Positions 20,495 to 31,631 of a DNA stretch of 36,464 nucleotides are shown piece by piece (the first letter of the stretch is position 1; every line of letters begins with the position of its first letter). The position numbers and the translations under genes are program-made. Location: contig CACEJE010000001.1 in NCBI GenBank assembly GCA_902559815.1, positions 1-36,464 on the forward strand, in the 5' to 3' direction. Source of the DNA: an uncultured Thiothrix sp. GTDB lineage: Bacteria; Pseudomonadota; Gammaproteobacteria; Poriferisulfidales; GCA-002705445. The notes beneath the pieces are model-generated. The model was not told the DNA's origin and ran no database searches. It saw nothing but the letters and a program-made list of their open reading frames with translations.

Positions 20495-21607
20495 ATGAAA
20501 ATTATAATAACTAAAGAAAACTTAATCAAAGCTCTACAAAAAATAATTGGTGTTGTTGAAAAAAGACAATCAATGCCAATATTGAGCCATATTCTTTTTA
20601 GAAAGTCTGATAAAGGGTATGAGGTTGTAGCGTCTGATCTTGAAGTTCAACTATCCTCAGTTATTGAGGTAAATGACGCTCAAGACTTTACGGGCGACAT
20701 AACAATTCCGGGTAGGAAATTATTTGATATAGGCAAAGGTTTGTCAGACGAATCATTAATTGAAATTGATAAAATAGATGAAGCAAAAATACAGATAAAA
20801 TCAAAAAAAAGTAAGTTTATCCTATCAGCTTTAGATGCAAATACTTTTCCAATGATGGAAACGCTAGAAGAGGGCAGCATCTCTTTTTCAATGAAAACTA
20901 GCGAACTTAAAGAAATAATAGGCAAAACATCGTTTGCAATGGCACAACAAGATGTAAGATATTATTTAAATGGTTTGTATTTGTTTGCATCTAATAATGA
21001 GATTTCTGGAGTTGCAACAGATGGCCATAGATTGGCAAAAGCTGGCATTAGTACTCAAGGGCAAGAGCTTGAAGGCGTTAGCGCTATAGTTCCAAGAAAA
21101 GGAGTTATCGAAATAGATAAACAGCTTGATGGTGAAGAAGAAGAAATTAATGTTATTGTGTCAAAAAACCATCTTAAAGTTAGCAATAAAAAAACAATGG
21201 CTATATCAAAACTTATTGACGGCACATTTCCAGACTATGAAAAGGTGATCCCTGCAGACGTTGATAAAAAAGTAATTGTGGACAGCAAATTATTTAAAGA
21301 AGCCCTAATTAGGGTGTCTATCCTTTCTAATGATAGGTTTAGAGGCGTAAGGCTCAATTTCGAGAACAATGAAATAAAAGTGAGTGCAAATAATCCAGAG
21401 AAAGAAGAAGCCTCAGATGATATTAAATCAACTTACGAAGGTGACGCTATAGAAGTGGGTTTTAATGTAAACTATTTAATTGATGTTCTAAGCGTTATAA
21501 AAACAAAGAACGTTCAAATACTTCTAAAAGACGCAAATAGCAGCGCATTATTGGCCCCCGAAAATGACGTCTCATCAAGCTATGTAGTAATGCCTTTGAG
21601 ATTATAA
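20495..21607 (+). CDS. dnaN: DNA polymerase III beta subunit (sliding clamp)
   Basis: Ring-shaped processivity factor of the replicative polymerase. Its 370 residues make three similar clamp domains; E. coli has 366. Landmarks are KRQSMPILSHILFR in domain 1, YYLNGLYLF and ATDGHRLAKAGI in domain 2, and a C-terminus ending YVVMPLRL, the typical MPMRL-like end. No Shine-Dalgarno sequence is visible; the ATG is embedded in a run of TA repeats, so initiation may rely on an unstructured A/T-rich leader. It ends 1 bp before recF. Confidence 0.97.
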   Translation: MKIIITKENLIKALQKIIGVVEKRQSMPILSHILFRKSDKGYEVVASDLEVQLSSVIEVNDAQDFTGDITIPGRKLFDIGKGLSDESLIEIDKIDEAKIQIKSKKSKFILSALDANTFPMMETLEEGSISFSMKTSELKEIIGKTSFAMAQQDVRYYLNGLYLFASNNEISGVATDGHRLAKAGISTQGQELEGVSAIVPRKGVIEIDKQLDGEEEEINVIVSKNHLKVSNKKTMAISKLIDGTFPDYEKVIPADVDKKVIVDSKLFKEALIRVSILSNDRFRGVRLNFENNEIKVSANNPEKEEASDDIKSTYEGDAIEVGFNVNYLIDVLSVIKTKNVQILLKDANSSALLAPENDVSSSYVVMPLRL

Positions 21608-21608
21608 A

Positions 21609-25057
<3,449 letters not shown>

Positions 25058-25076
25058 AAAAGGACGGATTTAAAAA

Positions 25077-27119
25077 ATGGCAAAAGTAAAAAATAGTCTC
25101 TTGGCTCGTTCTTCTCTGCCCCTTTTTGCTAGCCTAAAAACCAAGGACATGTTTTCAGCCATAAAATACCTTATAAATGAAAATACAATTCTGCTAAAAA
25201 AACTAGAAAAACAAAAAAAACTTACCTGGGAGAATTTTGTTTATAAACTCGAAGAGTCCGATGATAAAATTTCAAAAGCTTGGGCTCCTATTAGGCATTT
25301 AAATTCCGTAATGAATGATAAAAATGTTAGGGAGCAATATGACAAAAGTCTTCGTCTCCTAACATCGCATTATGGAAAAATTGGCCAAAATCAAAGATTG
25401 TTTAAACAGTACGAAAGGTTTTATGAAGAAAATAAGAAAACTCTAAATGCTAAACAACGCAAGCTGATTTCTGATACGTTACGTAGTTTTCGTCTTTCTG
25501 GGGTTGATTTAGATGCTGGAGACAGAAAATTATTTAGAGAATGTAAAGAAAGAATTTCAGAACTAGAATCAAAATTTGAACAAAATATTTTAGACTCGAC
25601 AAACGCTTGGTTTTTAAATTTTAATACGAAGAAGCCTTTAGCTGGATTGCCTTTAAACTCTCTTGAAATTGCTGCGGAAGTTGCTTCTTTTAGGGGCGAA
25701 AAAGGATATACACTAACTCTTGATCAACCTTGTTATACGGCAGTAATGACTTTCGCAAAAAATTCAAATTTAAGAAAAAAAATGTACATTGCGTATATCA
25801 GCAGAGCTTCGAAAAATTTTCCAATTAAAGGAGATTGGGATAATACGAATATCATAGAAGAAATATTATCTCTAAGACAAAAAGTTGCAAATATTTTAGG
25901 TTTCAAAAATTATTCGCAGCTTTCACTAGAAACAAAGATGGCCAATTCAACGGACGAGGTAATTAGGTTTCTTGATGGCTTAAAAAAGAAAGCAATTGGT
26001 AAGTCAAAAACCGAAATAAAAGTGCTAAAAAAATATGCAAAGAAAAACTTAAATTTAGTAAATTTAAATCCTTGGGATCTTGCTTACGTATCAGAGAAAT
26101 ATAAAGAAGAAAATTTTGGGGTGTCGCAAGAAGAATTAAAAAAATACTTTACAGTTGAGAATGTGATATCTGGCTTATTTAAACTGGTTCAATCTTTATA
26201 TGGAATAAAAGTAACGTTAAGCAAAACTAAGGATGTATGGCACCCAGATGTGAGGCTGTATGAGATATATGATAAAAAAAATCAACTAAGAGGAAAGTTT
26301 TATTTTGATTTATATGCAAGACAAAATAAACGCGGTGGAGCATGGATGGATGAATGCATTCAAAGAAGAATAAAAATTAATGGTTTAATTCAGCCCCCTG
26401 TTGCTTTTATTACTTGTAATTCGAGCCCTCCTACAAAAAACAGTCCTGCTTTTTTCTCTCATTATGATGTAGAAACTTTATTCCATGAGTTTGGACATGG
26501 GTTGCAACACATGCTCACAAAGATTGATTATGCTGGAATATCTGGAATATCTGGGGTCGAATGGGACGCCGTTGAGCTACCTAGTCAATTTATGGAAAAT
26601 TGGTGTTGGGAAAAAAAAGTTTTAGATACATTTGCGTTCCATTATGAAACAAAACAAAAACTTCCAACTAGTCTATTTAAAAAATTATTAGCTACTAAAA
26701 ATTACAATTCCGGCATGGCATTGATTCGACAAATTGAGTTTTCCTTATTTGATTTTCTGTTGCATATGAATACCAGCAAGAATAAGAAAAAACTAGCTGA
26801 CAAGGTTTTAAATGATGTTAGAAAAGAAACTTCATTGATGCCAATAAACAAAAATAATAAGTTTCAGAACAGTTTCTCACATATATTCGCAGGCGGATAT
26901 GCTGCTGGTTATTATAGTTATAAATGGGCTGAAGTATTGTCAGCGGATGCGTTTATGGCATTCAAAGAGAAAGGCCTTGTTGATAAAAAAGTTGGAGCAA
27001 AATTTATGAAAAGCATTTTAGAAACAGGTGGTTCAAAACCGGCAAAGGAATTATTTATTACTTTTCGTGGCAGAGAGCCAAAAATAGAGCCTCTTCTAAA
27101 AAGTTTGGGTTTAAAATGA
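25077..27119 (+). CDS. prlC: Oligopeptidase A (M3 family metallopeptidase)
   Basis: Cytosolic zinc endopeptidase that degrades signal peptides and other short peptides. Its 680 residues equal the E. coli OpdA/PrlC length. The zinc site is HEFGHGLQHML (the HExxH motif near residue 470), and the third ligand region is GVEWDAVELPSQFMENW. The substrate-binding GGYAAGYYSYKWAEVL is also present. There is no signal peptide. It starts 19 bp after gyrB with AAGGACGG-like pairing upstream, and its stop overlaps the next gene as ATGA, so gyrB-prlC-xthA may be cotranscribed. Confidence 0.95.
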   Translation: MAKVKNSLLARSSLPLFASLKTKDMFSAIKYLINENTILLKKLEKQKKLTWENFVYKLEESDDKISKAWAPIRHLNSVMNDKNVREQYDKSLRLLTSHYGKIGQNQRLFKQYERFYEENKKTLNAKQRKLISDTLRSFRLSGVDLDAGDRKLFRECKERISELESKFEQNILDSTNAWFLNFNTKKPLAGLPLNSLEIAAEVASFRGEKGYTLTLDQPCYTAVMTFAKNSNLRKKMYIAYISRASKNFPIKGDWDNTNIIEEILSLRQKVANILGFKNYSQLSLETKMANSTDEVIRFLDGLKKKAIGKSKTEIKVLKKYAKKNLNLVNLNPWDLAYVSEKYKEENFGVSQEELKKYFTVENVISGLFKLVQSLYGIKVTLSKTKDVWHPDVRLYEIYDKKNQLRGKFYFDLYARQNKRGGAWMDECIQRRIKINGLIQPPVAFITCNSSPPTKNSPAFFSHYDVETLFHEFGHGLQHMLTKIDYAGISGISGVEWDAVELPSQFMENWCWEKKVLDTFAFHYETKQKLPTSLFKKLLATKNYNSGMALIRQIEFSLFDFLLHMNTSKNKKKLADKVLNDVRKETSLMPINKNNKFQNSFSHIFAGGYAAGYYSYKWAEVLSADAFMAFKEKGLVDKKVGAKFMKSILETGGSKPAKELFITFRGREPKIEPLLKSLGLK

Positions 27120-27886
27120 AAATCGCATCTTGGAATGTGAATTCTTTAAGGGTTAGGCTCCCTCAAGTTTTAGACTGGCTTAAAGAAAGTGATATTGATA
27201 TTTTGGCAATTCAAGAAACAAAAGTTGAAGATGCTTCTTTTCCAATAGAGGAGATTCAAAATGCAGGCTACTTTTGTGATTACCTCGGACAAAAAACATA
27301 CAATGGCGTAACAACAATAAGCAAACTGCCAATAAAAAGCTCAATTAAATTAATAAATGGCAAAGAGCAAGAACAGAAAAGATTTTTACTTACAAGATAT
27401 TATAATAATCTAACGGTAATGAATCTGTATGTTGTGAACGGGCAAGAAGTTGGTTCGGATAAATATGAATATAAGCTTTCGTGGCTGGAAGATGTAAAAA
27501 AACACATAAAAAAAGATTTAAGTAAAACAAAATATTATGTAATTTTAGGAGATTTTAATATCGCTCCAAGCGATAAGGATGTGTACGACCCCGAGGCTTG
27601 GAACGATAAAATTCTTTGTTCAAAAAAAGAGAGAAATGCTTTAGAAGAAATTTTAAATTTAGGATTTTCAGATAGCTTTAGGTTATTTAATCAAGATAAA
27701 GACCTCTTTAGCTGGTGGGATTATAGAACCGCAGCTTTTGGGCGTAATAGAGGCTTAAGAATAGACTTAATTTTGACAAACCAAGCACTATCTAAAAAAT
27801 GTTTAAAAAGCTATATCGATGCTAATCCAAGAAAAAATGATAGACCATCAGATCATGCTCCTGTTATTTCTGTTTTCGATATTTGA
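27116..27886 (+). CDS. xthA: Exodeoxyribonuclease III / AP endonuclease
   Basis: Mg-dependent AP endonuclease of base excision repair in the exonuclease III family. Motifs run in the usual order: SWNVNSLRVRLPQVLDWL, AIQETKVED (metal-binding Glu), LGDFNIAPSDKDVYDPEAW, the RGLRIDLIL region and the C-terminal SDHAPVI with the catalytic His. Its 256 residues are typical. It overlaps prlC by 4 bp. Exonuclease III and related ExoA-type enzymes share these motifs, so the gene name is slightly less certain than the family. Confidence 0.93.
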   Translation: MKIASWNVNSLRVRLPQVLDWLKESDIDILAIQETKVEDASFPIEEIQNAGYFCDYLGQKTYNGVTTISKLPIKSSIKLINGKEQEQKRFLLTRYYNNLTVMNLYVVNGQEVGSDKYEYKLSWLEDVKKHIKKDLSKTKYYVILGDFNIAPSDKDVYDPEAWNDKILCSKKERNALEEILNLGFSDSFRLFNQDKDLFSWWDYRTAAFGRNRGLRIDLILTNQALSKKCLKSYIDANPRKNDRPSDHAPVISVFDI

Positions 27887-27960
27887 AATTAGACATCTTA
27901 TAAATTAGTGATAATATAAAAATATAAAGTAAAAATTTTAAACTACTTAATTCATAATTT

Positions 27961-28587
27961 ATGAGAAAAATATTGGTTTTAAATTCAAAGGGTGGTTCGG
28001 GAAAGACAACAATAGCAACAAATTTAGCTAGTTTTTATGCATCTATCGGTAAATCTGTGGCCCTAGTTGACTTAGATGTACAAGAAAGTTCTATGAGTTG
28101 GCTCAAAGCACGTTCTTCGGCAAAACCACCAATAATTGGTATTAAGGGACATGGGGGAAAAATTCGAAGAGGTGTAGATTATAAGATAATTGATGCTCCA
28201 GCTGGGCTAAACGGAGCAGCATTAACAAAAGTTTTGAATATGGCTGAAAGTGTAATTATACCAGTACTTCCTTCGCCTATTGACATTAGAGCTGCATCAG
28301 ATTTTATTAAAAATATCAAGAAACATTCAAGAGTTGTAAAGAAAAAGTCAAAGGTAGCATTAGTTGCAAACAGGGGCAGAGATTACACTAACGTTTACTG
28401 GGAGCTTGATGACTTTTTAGCAAGCCAAAAAATACCATTTTTGACTATGATTAGGGACAGCCAAAACTATATTCGCGCTGCTGAAAAAGGTTTAGGTATT
28501 TATGAAATGGGCCCATCAGCAACTGAGCTAGATAGAGATTATTTTGAGCCAATAATAGATTGGTTAAATAGCAAAAAAAGTAGATAG
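27961..28587 (+). CDS. Orphan ParA/MinD-type ATPase
   Basis: A 208-residue deviant Walker A ATPase. It begins MRKILVLNSKGGSGKTTIAT, with the signature lysine in KGGSGKTT (residues 10-17), and continues LVDLDVQESSMSWL and KIIDAPAGLNG. It lacks the N-terminal DNA-binding extension of plasmid ParA and is shorter than the Soj-type parA in this window. No ParB-like partner is adjacent. Small orphan ParA proteins position cargoes such as chemoreceptor arrays, carboxysomes or flagella, or act in partition; nothing nearby tells which. No Shine-Dalgarno sequence is visible before the ATG. The next gene is convergent, 14 bp away. Confidence 0.85.
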   Translation: MRKILVLNSKGGSGKTTIATNLASFYASIGKSVALVDLDVQESSMSWLKARSSAKPPIIGIKGHGGKIRRGVDYKIIDAPAGLNGAALTKVLNMAESVIIPVLPSPIDIRAASDFIKNIKKHSRVVKKKSKVALVANRGRDYTNVYWELDDFLASQKIPFLTMIRDSQNYIRAAEKGLGIYEMGPSATELDRDYFEPIIDWLNSKKSR

Positions 28588-28601
28588 GAACTGATTCTCA
28601 G

Positions 28602-28910
28602 CTATTTTGCACAGCCATTGTCATCACATTTAACCACAAATTTTTCTGATTTTTTTACACAAATAACTTCGTAAAGAAGAGAGTCGCTATTCTTGGTTTC
28701 GATTATTTTTGCACTTGTGCCTGCAACACATCCATTTTTTGCTAAATAATCTTTTAAATTAGTCTTGCCAACTTTTGTGCTTTCTTTTGATGTTTCTTGA
28801 TATTCTTTCGTGCCTTCTTTTAACCAATCTTTAATGCTTGATGAATCAGAAGAACACCCTAAAAAATTTAGAGTAATAAAAGATATTAAAATTAAATTTG
28901 AAGTTTTCAT
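28602..28910 (-). CDS. Small lipoprotein with a C-terminal cysteine motif
   Basis: The start at 28910 (MKTSNLILISFITLNFLGCS) gives 102 residues, a lipoprotein signal peptide with the lipid-accepting cysteine at 19, and an ATGA overlap with the upstream gene's stop. An in-frame ATG 30 bases earlier would put MWAKWLRGSS before the signal and is rejected. After a Ser/Thr/Lys-rich linker, the C-terminal part has one cysteine near NGCVAG, then LLYEVICVKKSEKFVVKC and DDNGCAK. This ending matches that of the upstream gene. The function is unknown; anchoring to the inner or outer membrane is inferred from the signal peptide. Confidence 0.8.
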   Translation of the reverse strand: MKTSNLILISFITLNFLGCSSDSSSIKDWLKEGTKEYQETSKESTKVGKTNLKDYLAKNGCVAGTSAKIIETKNSDSLLYEVICVKKSEKFVVKCDDNGCAK

Positions 28911-29743
28911 TGAAGAACCTCGCAACCATTTGGCCCACAATCATAGATCATTCTTTTAACTTTGATAATGCAATTCACTTCATAAAGCTCCCTATTCTTT
29001 GTTTTTTTGACAAGATTAATTTCACTCAATTTATGACACGAGTGTTCATCTATTAAGCTTTCAGCAACTTTGCCTATGTACCTTTTTTTGTTAGTTTTAG
29101 TAATTTCAATTTTATCACTTAGTAAATCTTTTTCTAAAATAGAGTTTTGTGGCTTTTCAGTTAAGTCAGATACATCAATATCAATCTTAGATTCTGAGCT
29201 TGCTGTTGATGAAGAAATAGATGAGTCTTCGTTCTTTGCATAGCTAATGTCTCCTTTTTTGAAGGCTATTAAATGACTCCTTAAAAAATTATTAAAAGCA
29301 TAAAATTCTCTATCTATGAAATTGCTGCAATTTTTTGGGCATACCGCTTCTATTTGTATTATATTTTTTTTACCACTAGGAATTTTAGTAACCTCAAAAC
29401 TAATTTTATCCGCTTTCTTTTTGTTTGGAAAAGAGGTTGTTTTTAAGAAATTATTAGTATTTGTTTTAAGGTCGCCTCTATAATCTGATTTTTCCGTTAG
29501 CCATTCTTTGGCAACATCCCAGAGTAAATTACATTCCGTTGTGGTTGCACATTTTGCAAAATCTTTTGCTCCATCTTCTATTTCAAACCCGCCAAGCTCA
29601 TCATCATAGCCGTCAAAACTTTCATCTAAAACGTTGTTACTTACAGAATTATCAAAATCAAATTTAGGTAAGTTGGGCAGCGATGAACAACTAGTCATTG
29701 CAACGCTAATAATTAAAATAAATACTTTATAGTGTAATTCCAT
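28907..29743 (-). CDS. Lipoprotein with two cysteine-bearing domains
   Basis: A 278-residue protein with a lipoprotein signal peptide (cysteine at 19 in AMTSC). An acidic linker (DDELGGFEIEDG) follows. Next comes an N-terminal domain with CATTTECNLLWDVAKEWL and VCPKNC, reminiscent from memory of small gammaproteobacterial lipoproteins with a Cys-x-x-Trp-x-x-A-x-x-W helix; I could not verify that likeness. A Ser-rich linker (about 180-200) precedes a C-terminal domain with HSCHKLSEI, ELYEVNCIIKVKRMIYDC and GPNGC. That domain is shared with the downstream gene, which overlaps by 4 bp. No Shine-Dalgarno sequence is clear. The function is unknown. Confidence 0.8.
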   Translation of the reverse strand: MELHYKVFILIISVAMTSCSSLPNLPKFDFDNSVSNNVLDESFDGYDDELGGFEIEDGAKDFAKCATTTECNLLWDVAKEWLTEKSDYRGDLKTNTNNFLKTTSFPNKKKADKISFEVTKIPSGKKNIIQIEAVCPKNCSNFIDREFYAFNNFLRSHLIAFKKGDISYAKNEDSSISSSTASSESKIDIDVSDLTEKPQNSILEKDLLSDKIEITKTNKKRYIGKVAESLIDEHSCHKLSEINLVKKTKNRELYEVNCIIKVKRMIYDCGPNGCEVLQ

Positions 29744-30193
29744 TTATTAAATATTAAAAAAGTTAAAAATTAGAAAAAGTTATAATACAGGTTTAGAGTA
29801 TAAAATAAAGGAAAGTTAATCAATTTAAGAATACAGGTAAAAAAGATTTTAATTAGTTGTTTTAATTAAAGATTTTATGCAATGTTTATATAAAATAAAT
29901 CAGAAATCACTAATAAGCTAAATTAGAGTTTACTTATATATCATTGATTTTATTGTCAATATTTATGCAAAAAGGCTTATTTTTATTGACTTGGGGGCCA
30001 AGAAAGGTCAAAATTACTGAATCCTGCAGTAATGTAGGAAATGCTATAGACAAGGATAGTCTGTATTTATATATGTGTTATGAAGTATAAATAATAATAA
30101 TAAAATATTGATAGCATTTTAAGTGGGGGAAAATTTTTAATAACTTAAATTTATTCCTCTTAAAAATAATTAAGACAATTATTAGGAGTCCTA
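29744..30193. other. 450-bp intergenic region, mostly the porin leader
   Basis: No gene was found here. The left part holds the 5' side of the minus-strand lipoprotein unit and is almost pure A/T. It includes an 8-bp A/T-only inverted repeat (TTTAATTA / TAATTAAA) around 29856-29875. The right part has two consecutive hairpins (29986-30011 and 30013-30033), the run AGTGGGGGAAAA near 30120-30131, and the palindromic porin ribosome binding site at 30181-30195. No convincing -35/-10 pair was identified for the porin. Confidence 0.5.
29986..30033 (+). other. Two consecutive hairpins upstream of the porin
   Basis: Hairpin 1 pairs TTGAC (29986-29990) with GTCAA (30007-30011) and TTGG (29991-29994) with CCAA (29998-30001) around a GGG loop, with a 5-base bulge (30002-30006). 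Hairpin 2 pairs ATTACTG (30013-30019) perfectly with CAGTAAT (30027-30033) around a 7-base loop. In RNA these could be a structured mRNA leader or a separate small RNA. No T-run follows, so they are not terminators. Confidence 0.5.
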
Positions 30194-30195
30194 AT
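30181..30195 (+). promoter_or_regulatory. Palindromic ribosome binding site of the porin
   Basis: ATTAGGAGTCCTAAT is a perfect palindrome with 7-bp arms and one central base. It contains the Shine-Dalgarno sequence AGGAG (30184-30188) and the first two bases of the start codon. In RNA a stem AUUAG/CUAAU with loop GAGUC would partly hide the binding site. Confidence 0.7.
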
Positions 30196-31510
30196 GAAAA
30201 TAAAAATCTTAGCAAGTATGCTAGCCGGAGCATTGGCCATGCTTCCTGTTACTGCAAACGCAGGCTGGGGCGGTGGTGGTGTTGGACCTTACGGGGATCC
30301 AATCACAATCTACGGATGGCAAAACCATACTTATGAAATCGTAGAGTCAGGTGCGGAAGGTTCGCAAGTTGACAGAACTATGATTAATGGTAACGCTGGT
30401 AACATTGGTTTTCTTGGTTTCGTTGATACAGGAATCGAAGGCTTAAAAGTTACATGGCGTTGTGAACAATTCACATACATGAACGACTATGCTGGTACAG
30501 GTGGTTGGTGTAACCGTAACTCAAAAGTTGGTATTTCAGGATCATTTGGTGAAATTATGTTCGCTAACTGGTTATTACCTTATAACGAAATGGTAGCTGG
30601 ATGGGTTGACCCATGGTATGACGCAGGTACAGCATCTCATACAAACATTATGGGATCTGTTGGTGCATACACAATCTTCTATAACTTAGGAGACTTTGGT
30701 TCACAAACATTCGTATCATATAGTGCGTATGGCGGAATCTATAATATGGGTTTCAACAGACGTCAAGAAGAAATCCTACAATATATGGGTTCAACAGGAA
30801 AAGTATCATACAGATTCGCTATGACAGCTGATAATAAAACAGATGCTACATCAGCTAGAGGAAGTGTGAAAACAGACCCTGTAATTTACTCAATGGGTAT
30901 CGCATATAGTGATGGTCCTTTCTGGGGCGCTGTAACTTATCAGAAACATGAAGAGTGGGCAGCAACAAAACTTGACGGTGCTACAATGTCTGACTCAGAC
31001 GCAGAATCATATCGTATAGCTGGTCGTTACATCGCTGACTTAGGTGGTGGAGCAAGCTTAACTTTATCTGCAATGTGGGAAAATGTTGAGTACAACTTTG
31101 ATAACACAACAACACCAGGCGCTGCGTTACAAGACTTTGGTTTTAGTAGCTCAACATTTGCTGGTGGTACTGCAAACACAGACGTATCTTTTGATCGTGA
31201 CGCATGGTTAATATCTGGTAAATTTGCTCCAGGTGGAAACTTTGACTTCCGTTTCATGTATGCAGAAGCTGATGAGCTAGATGTTACAGCTACAAGTTTA
31301 TCAACTGATAACTCTGCACAAACTGGTGCTGACACAACATTATTTGGTGTGTTCTATGCATTAGGTGATTCAACAGAGTTGAATATTTCATACATTGAAG
31401 TTGAAAACGACGCATATGGTCAATATGGTACTGGTATTAGTGCTTTACATTCTGGTACTTTAAATAACCAAGTTGAAGTAATTCAGTTTGGTATATTAAC
31501 AATGTTCTAA
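30194..31510 (+). CDS. Outer-membrane porin
   Basis: A 438-residue protein with a 23-residue signal peptide ending TANA, then GWGGGGVGPYG. The mature chain is a run of short alternating strands, with SKVGISGSFGEIMFANWLLP resembling the loop that follows the early strands in Gram-negative porins. It ends with aromatic Phe (VIQFGILTMF), the outer-membrane assembly signal. Two cysteines (90 and 106) could form a disulfide across a hairpin. The base use is less A/T-rich than in its neighbours (for example GGT, GCT, TTC and AAC codons), as expected for a very abundant protein. A strong terminator follows. Substrate preference cannot be read from the sequence. Confidence 0.85.
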   Translation: MKIKILASMLAGALAMLPVTANAGWGGGGVGPYGDPITIYGWQNHTYEIVESGAEGSQVDRTMINGNAGNIGFLGFVDTGIEGLKVTWRCEQFTYMNDYAGTGGWCNRNSKVGISGSFGEIMFANWLLPYNEMVAGWVDPWYDAGTASHTNIMGSVGAYTIFYNLGDFGSQTFVSYSAYGGIYNMGFNRRQEEILQYMGSTGKVSYRFAMTADNKTDATSARGSVKTDPVIYSMGIAYSDGPFWGAVTYQKHEEWAATKLDGATMSDSDAESYRIAGRYIADLGGGASLTLSAMWENVEYNFDNTTTPGAALQDFGFSSSTFAGGTANTDVSFDRDAWLISGKFAPGGNFDFRFMYAEADELDVTATSLSTDNSAQTGADTTLFGVFYALGDSTELNISYIEVENDAYGQYGTGISALHSGTLNNQVEVIQFGILTMF

Positions 31511-31537
31511 TATAAATTAGAATTTTGTATTATAAGA

Positions 31538-31568
31538 ACAGGCGTTGTAATGACGCCTGTTTTTTTTT
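31538..31568 (+). terminator. Strong Rho-independent terminator after the porin
   Basis: ACAGGCGT (31538-31545) and ACGCCTGT (31553-31560) form a perfect 8-bp G/C-rich stem with a 7-base loop, followed by eight further Ts (31561-31568). It lies 28 bp after the porin stop. It should end the porin transcript before the gene at 31632. Confidence 0.93.
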
Positions 31569-31631
31569 GAGCTAATTCAATATATAGTGTTAAAATACAT
31601 AGCAGTAATTTATCTAGAAGAGAATTAATTA

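Noticed and set aside
28588-28601. Terminator between the orphan ParA and the convergent lipoprotein gene
   Set aside because: The only symmetry is CTGA-TTC-TCAG, a 4-bp stem without a T-run.
28911-28940. 10-residue extension (MWAKWLRGSS) of the small lipoprotein
   Set aside because: It would bury the lipoprotein signal peptide and overlap the upstream gene's cysteine codons. The ATG at 28910 gives a normal lipobox and an ATGA overlap.
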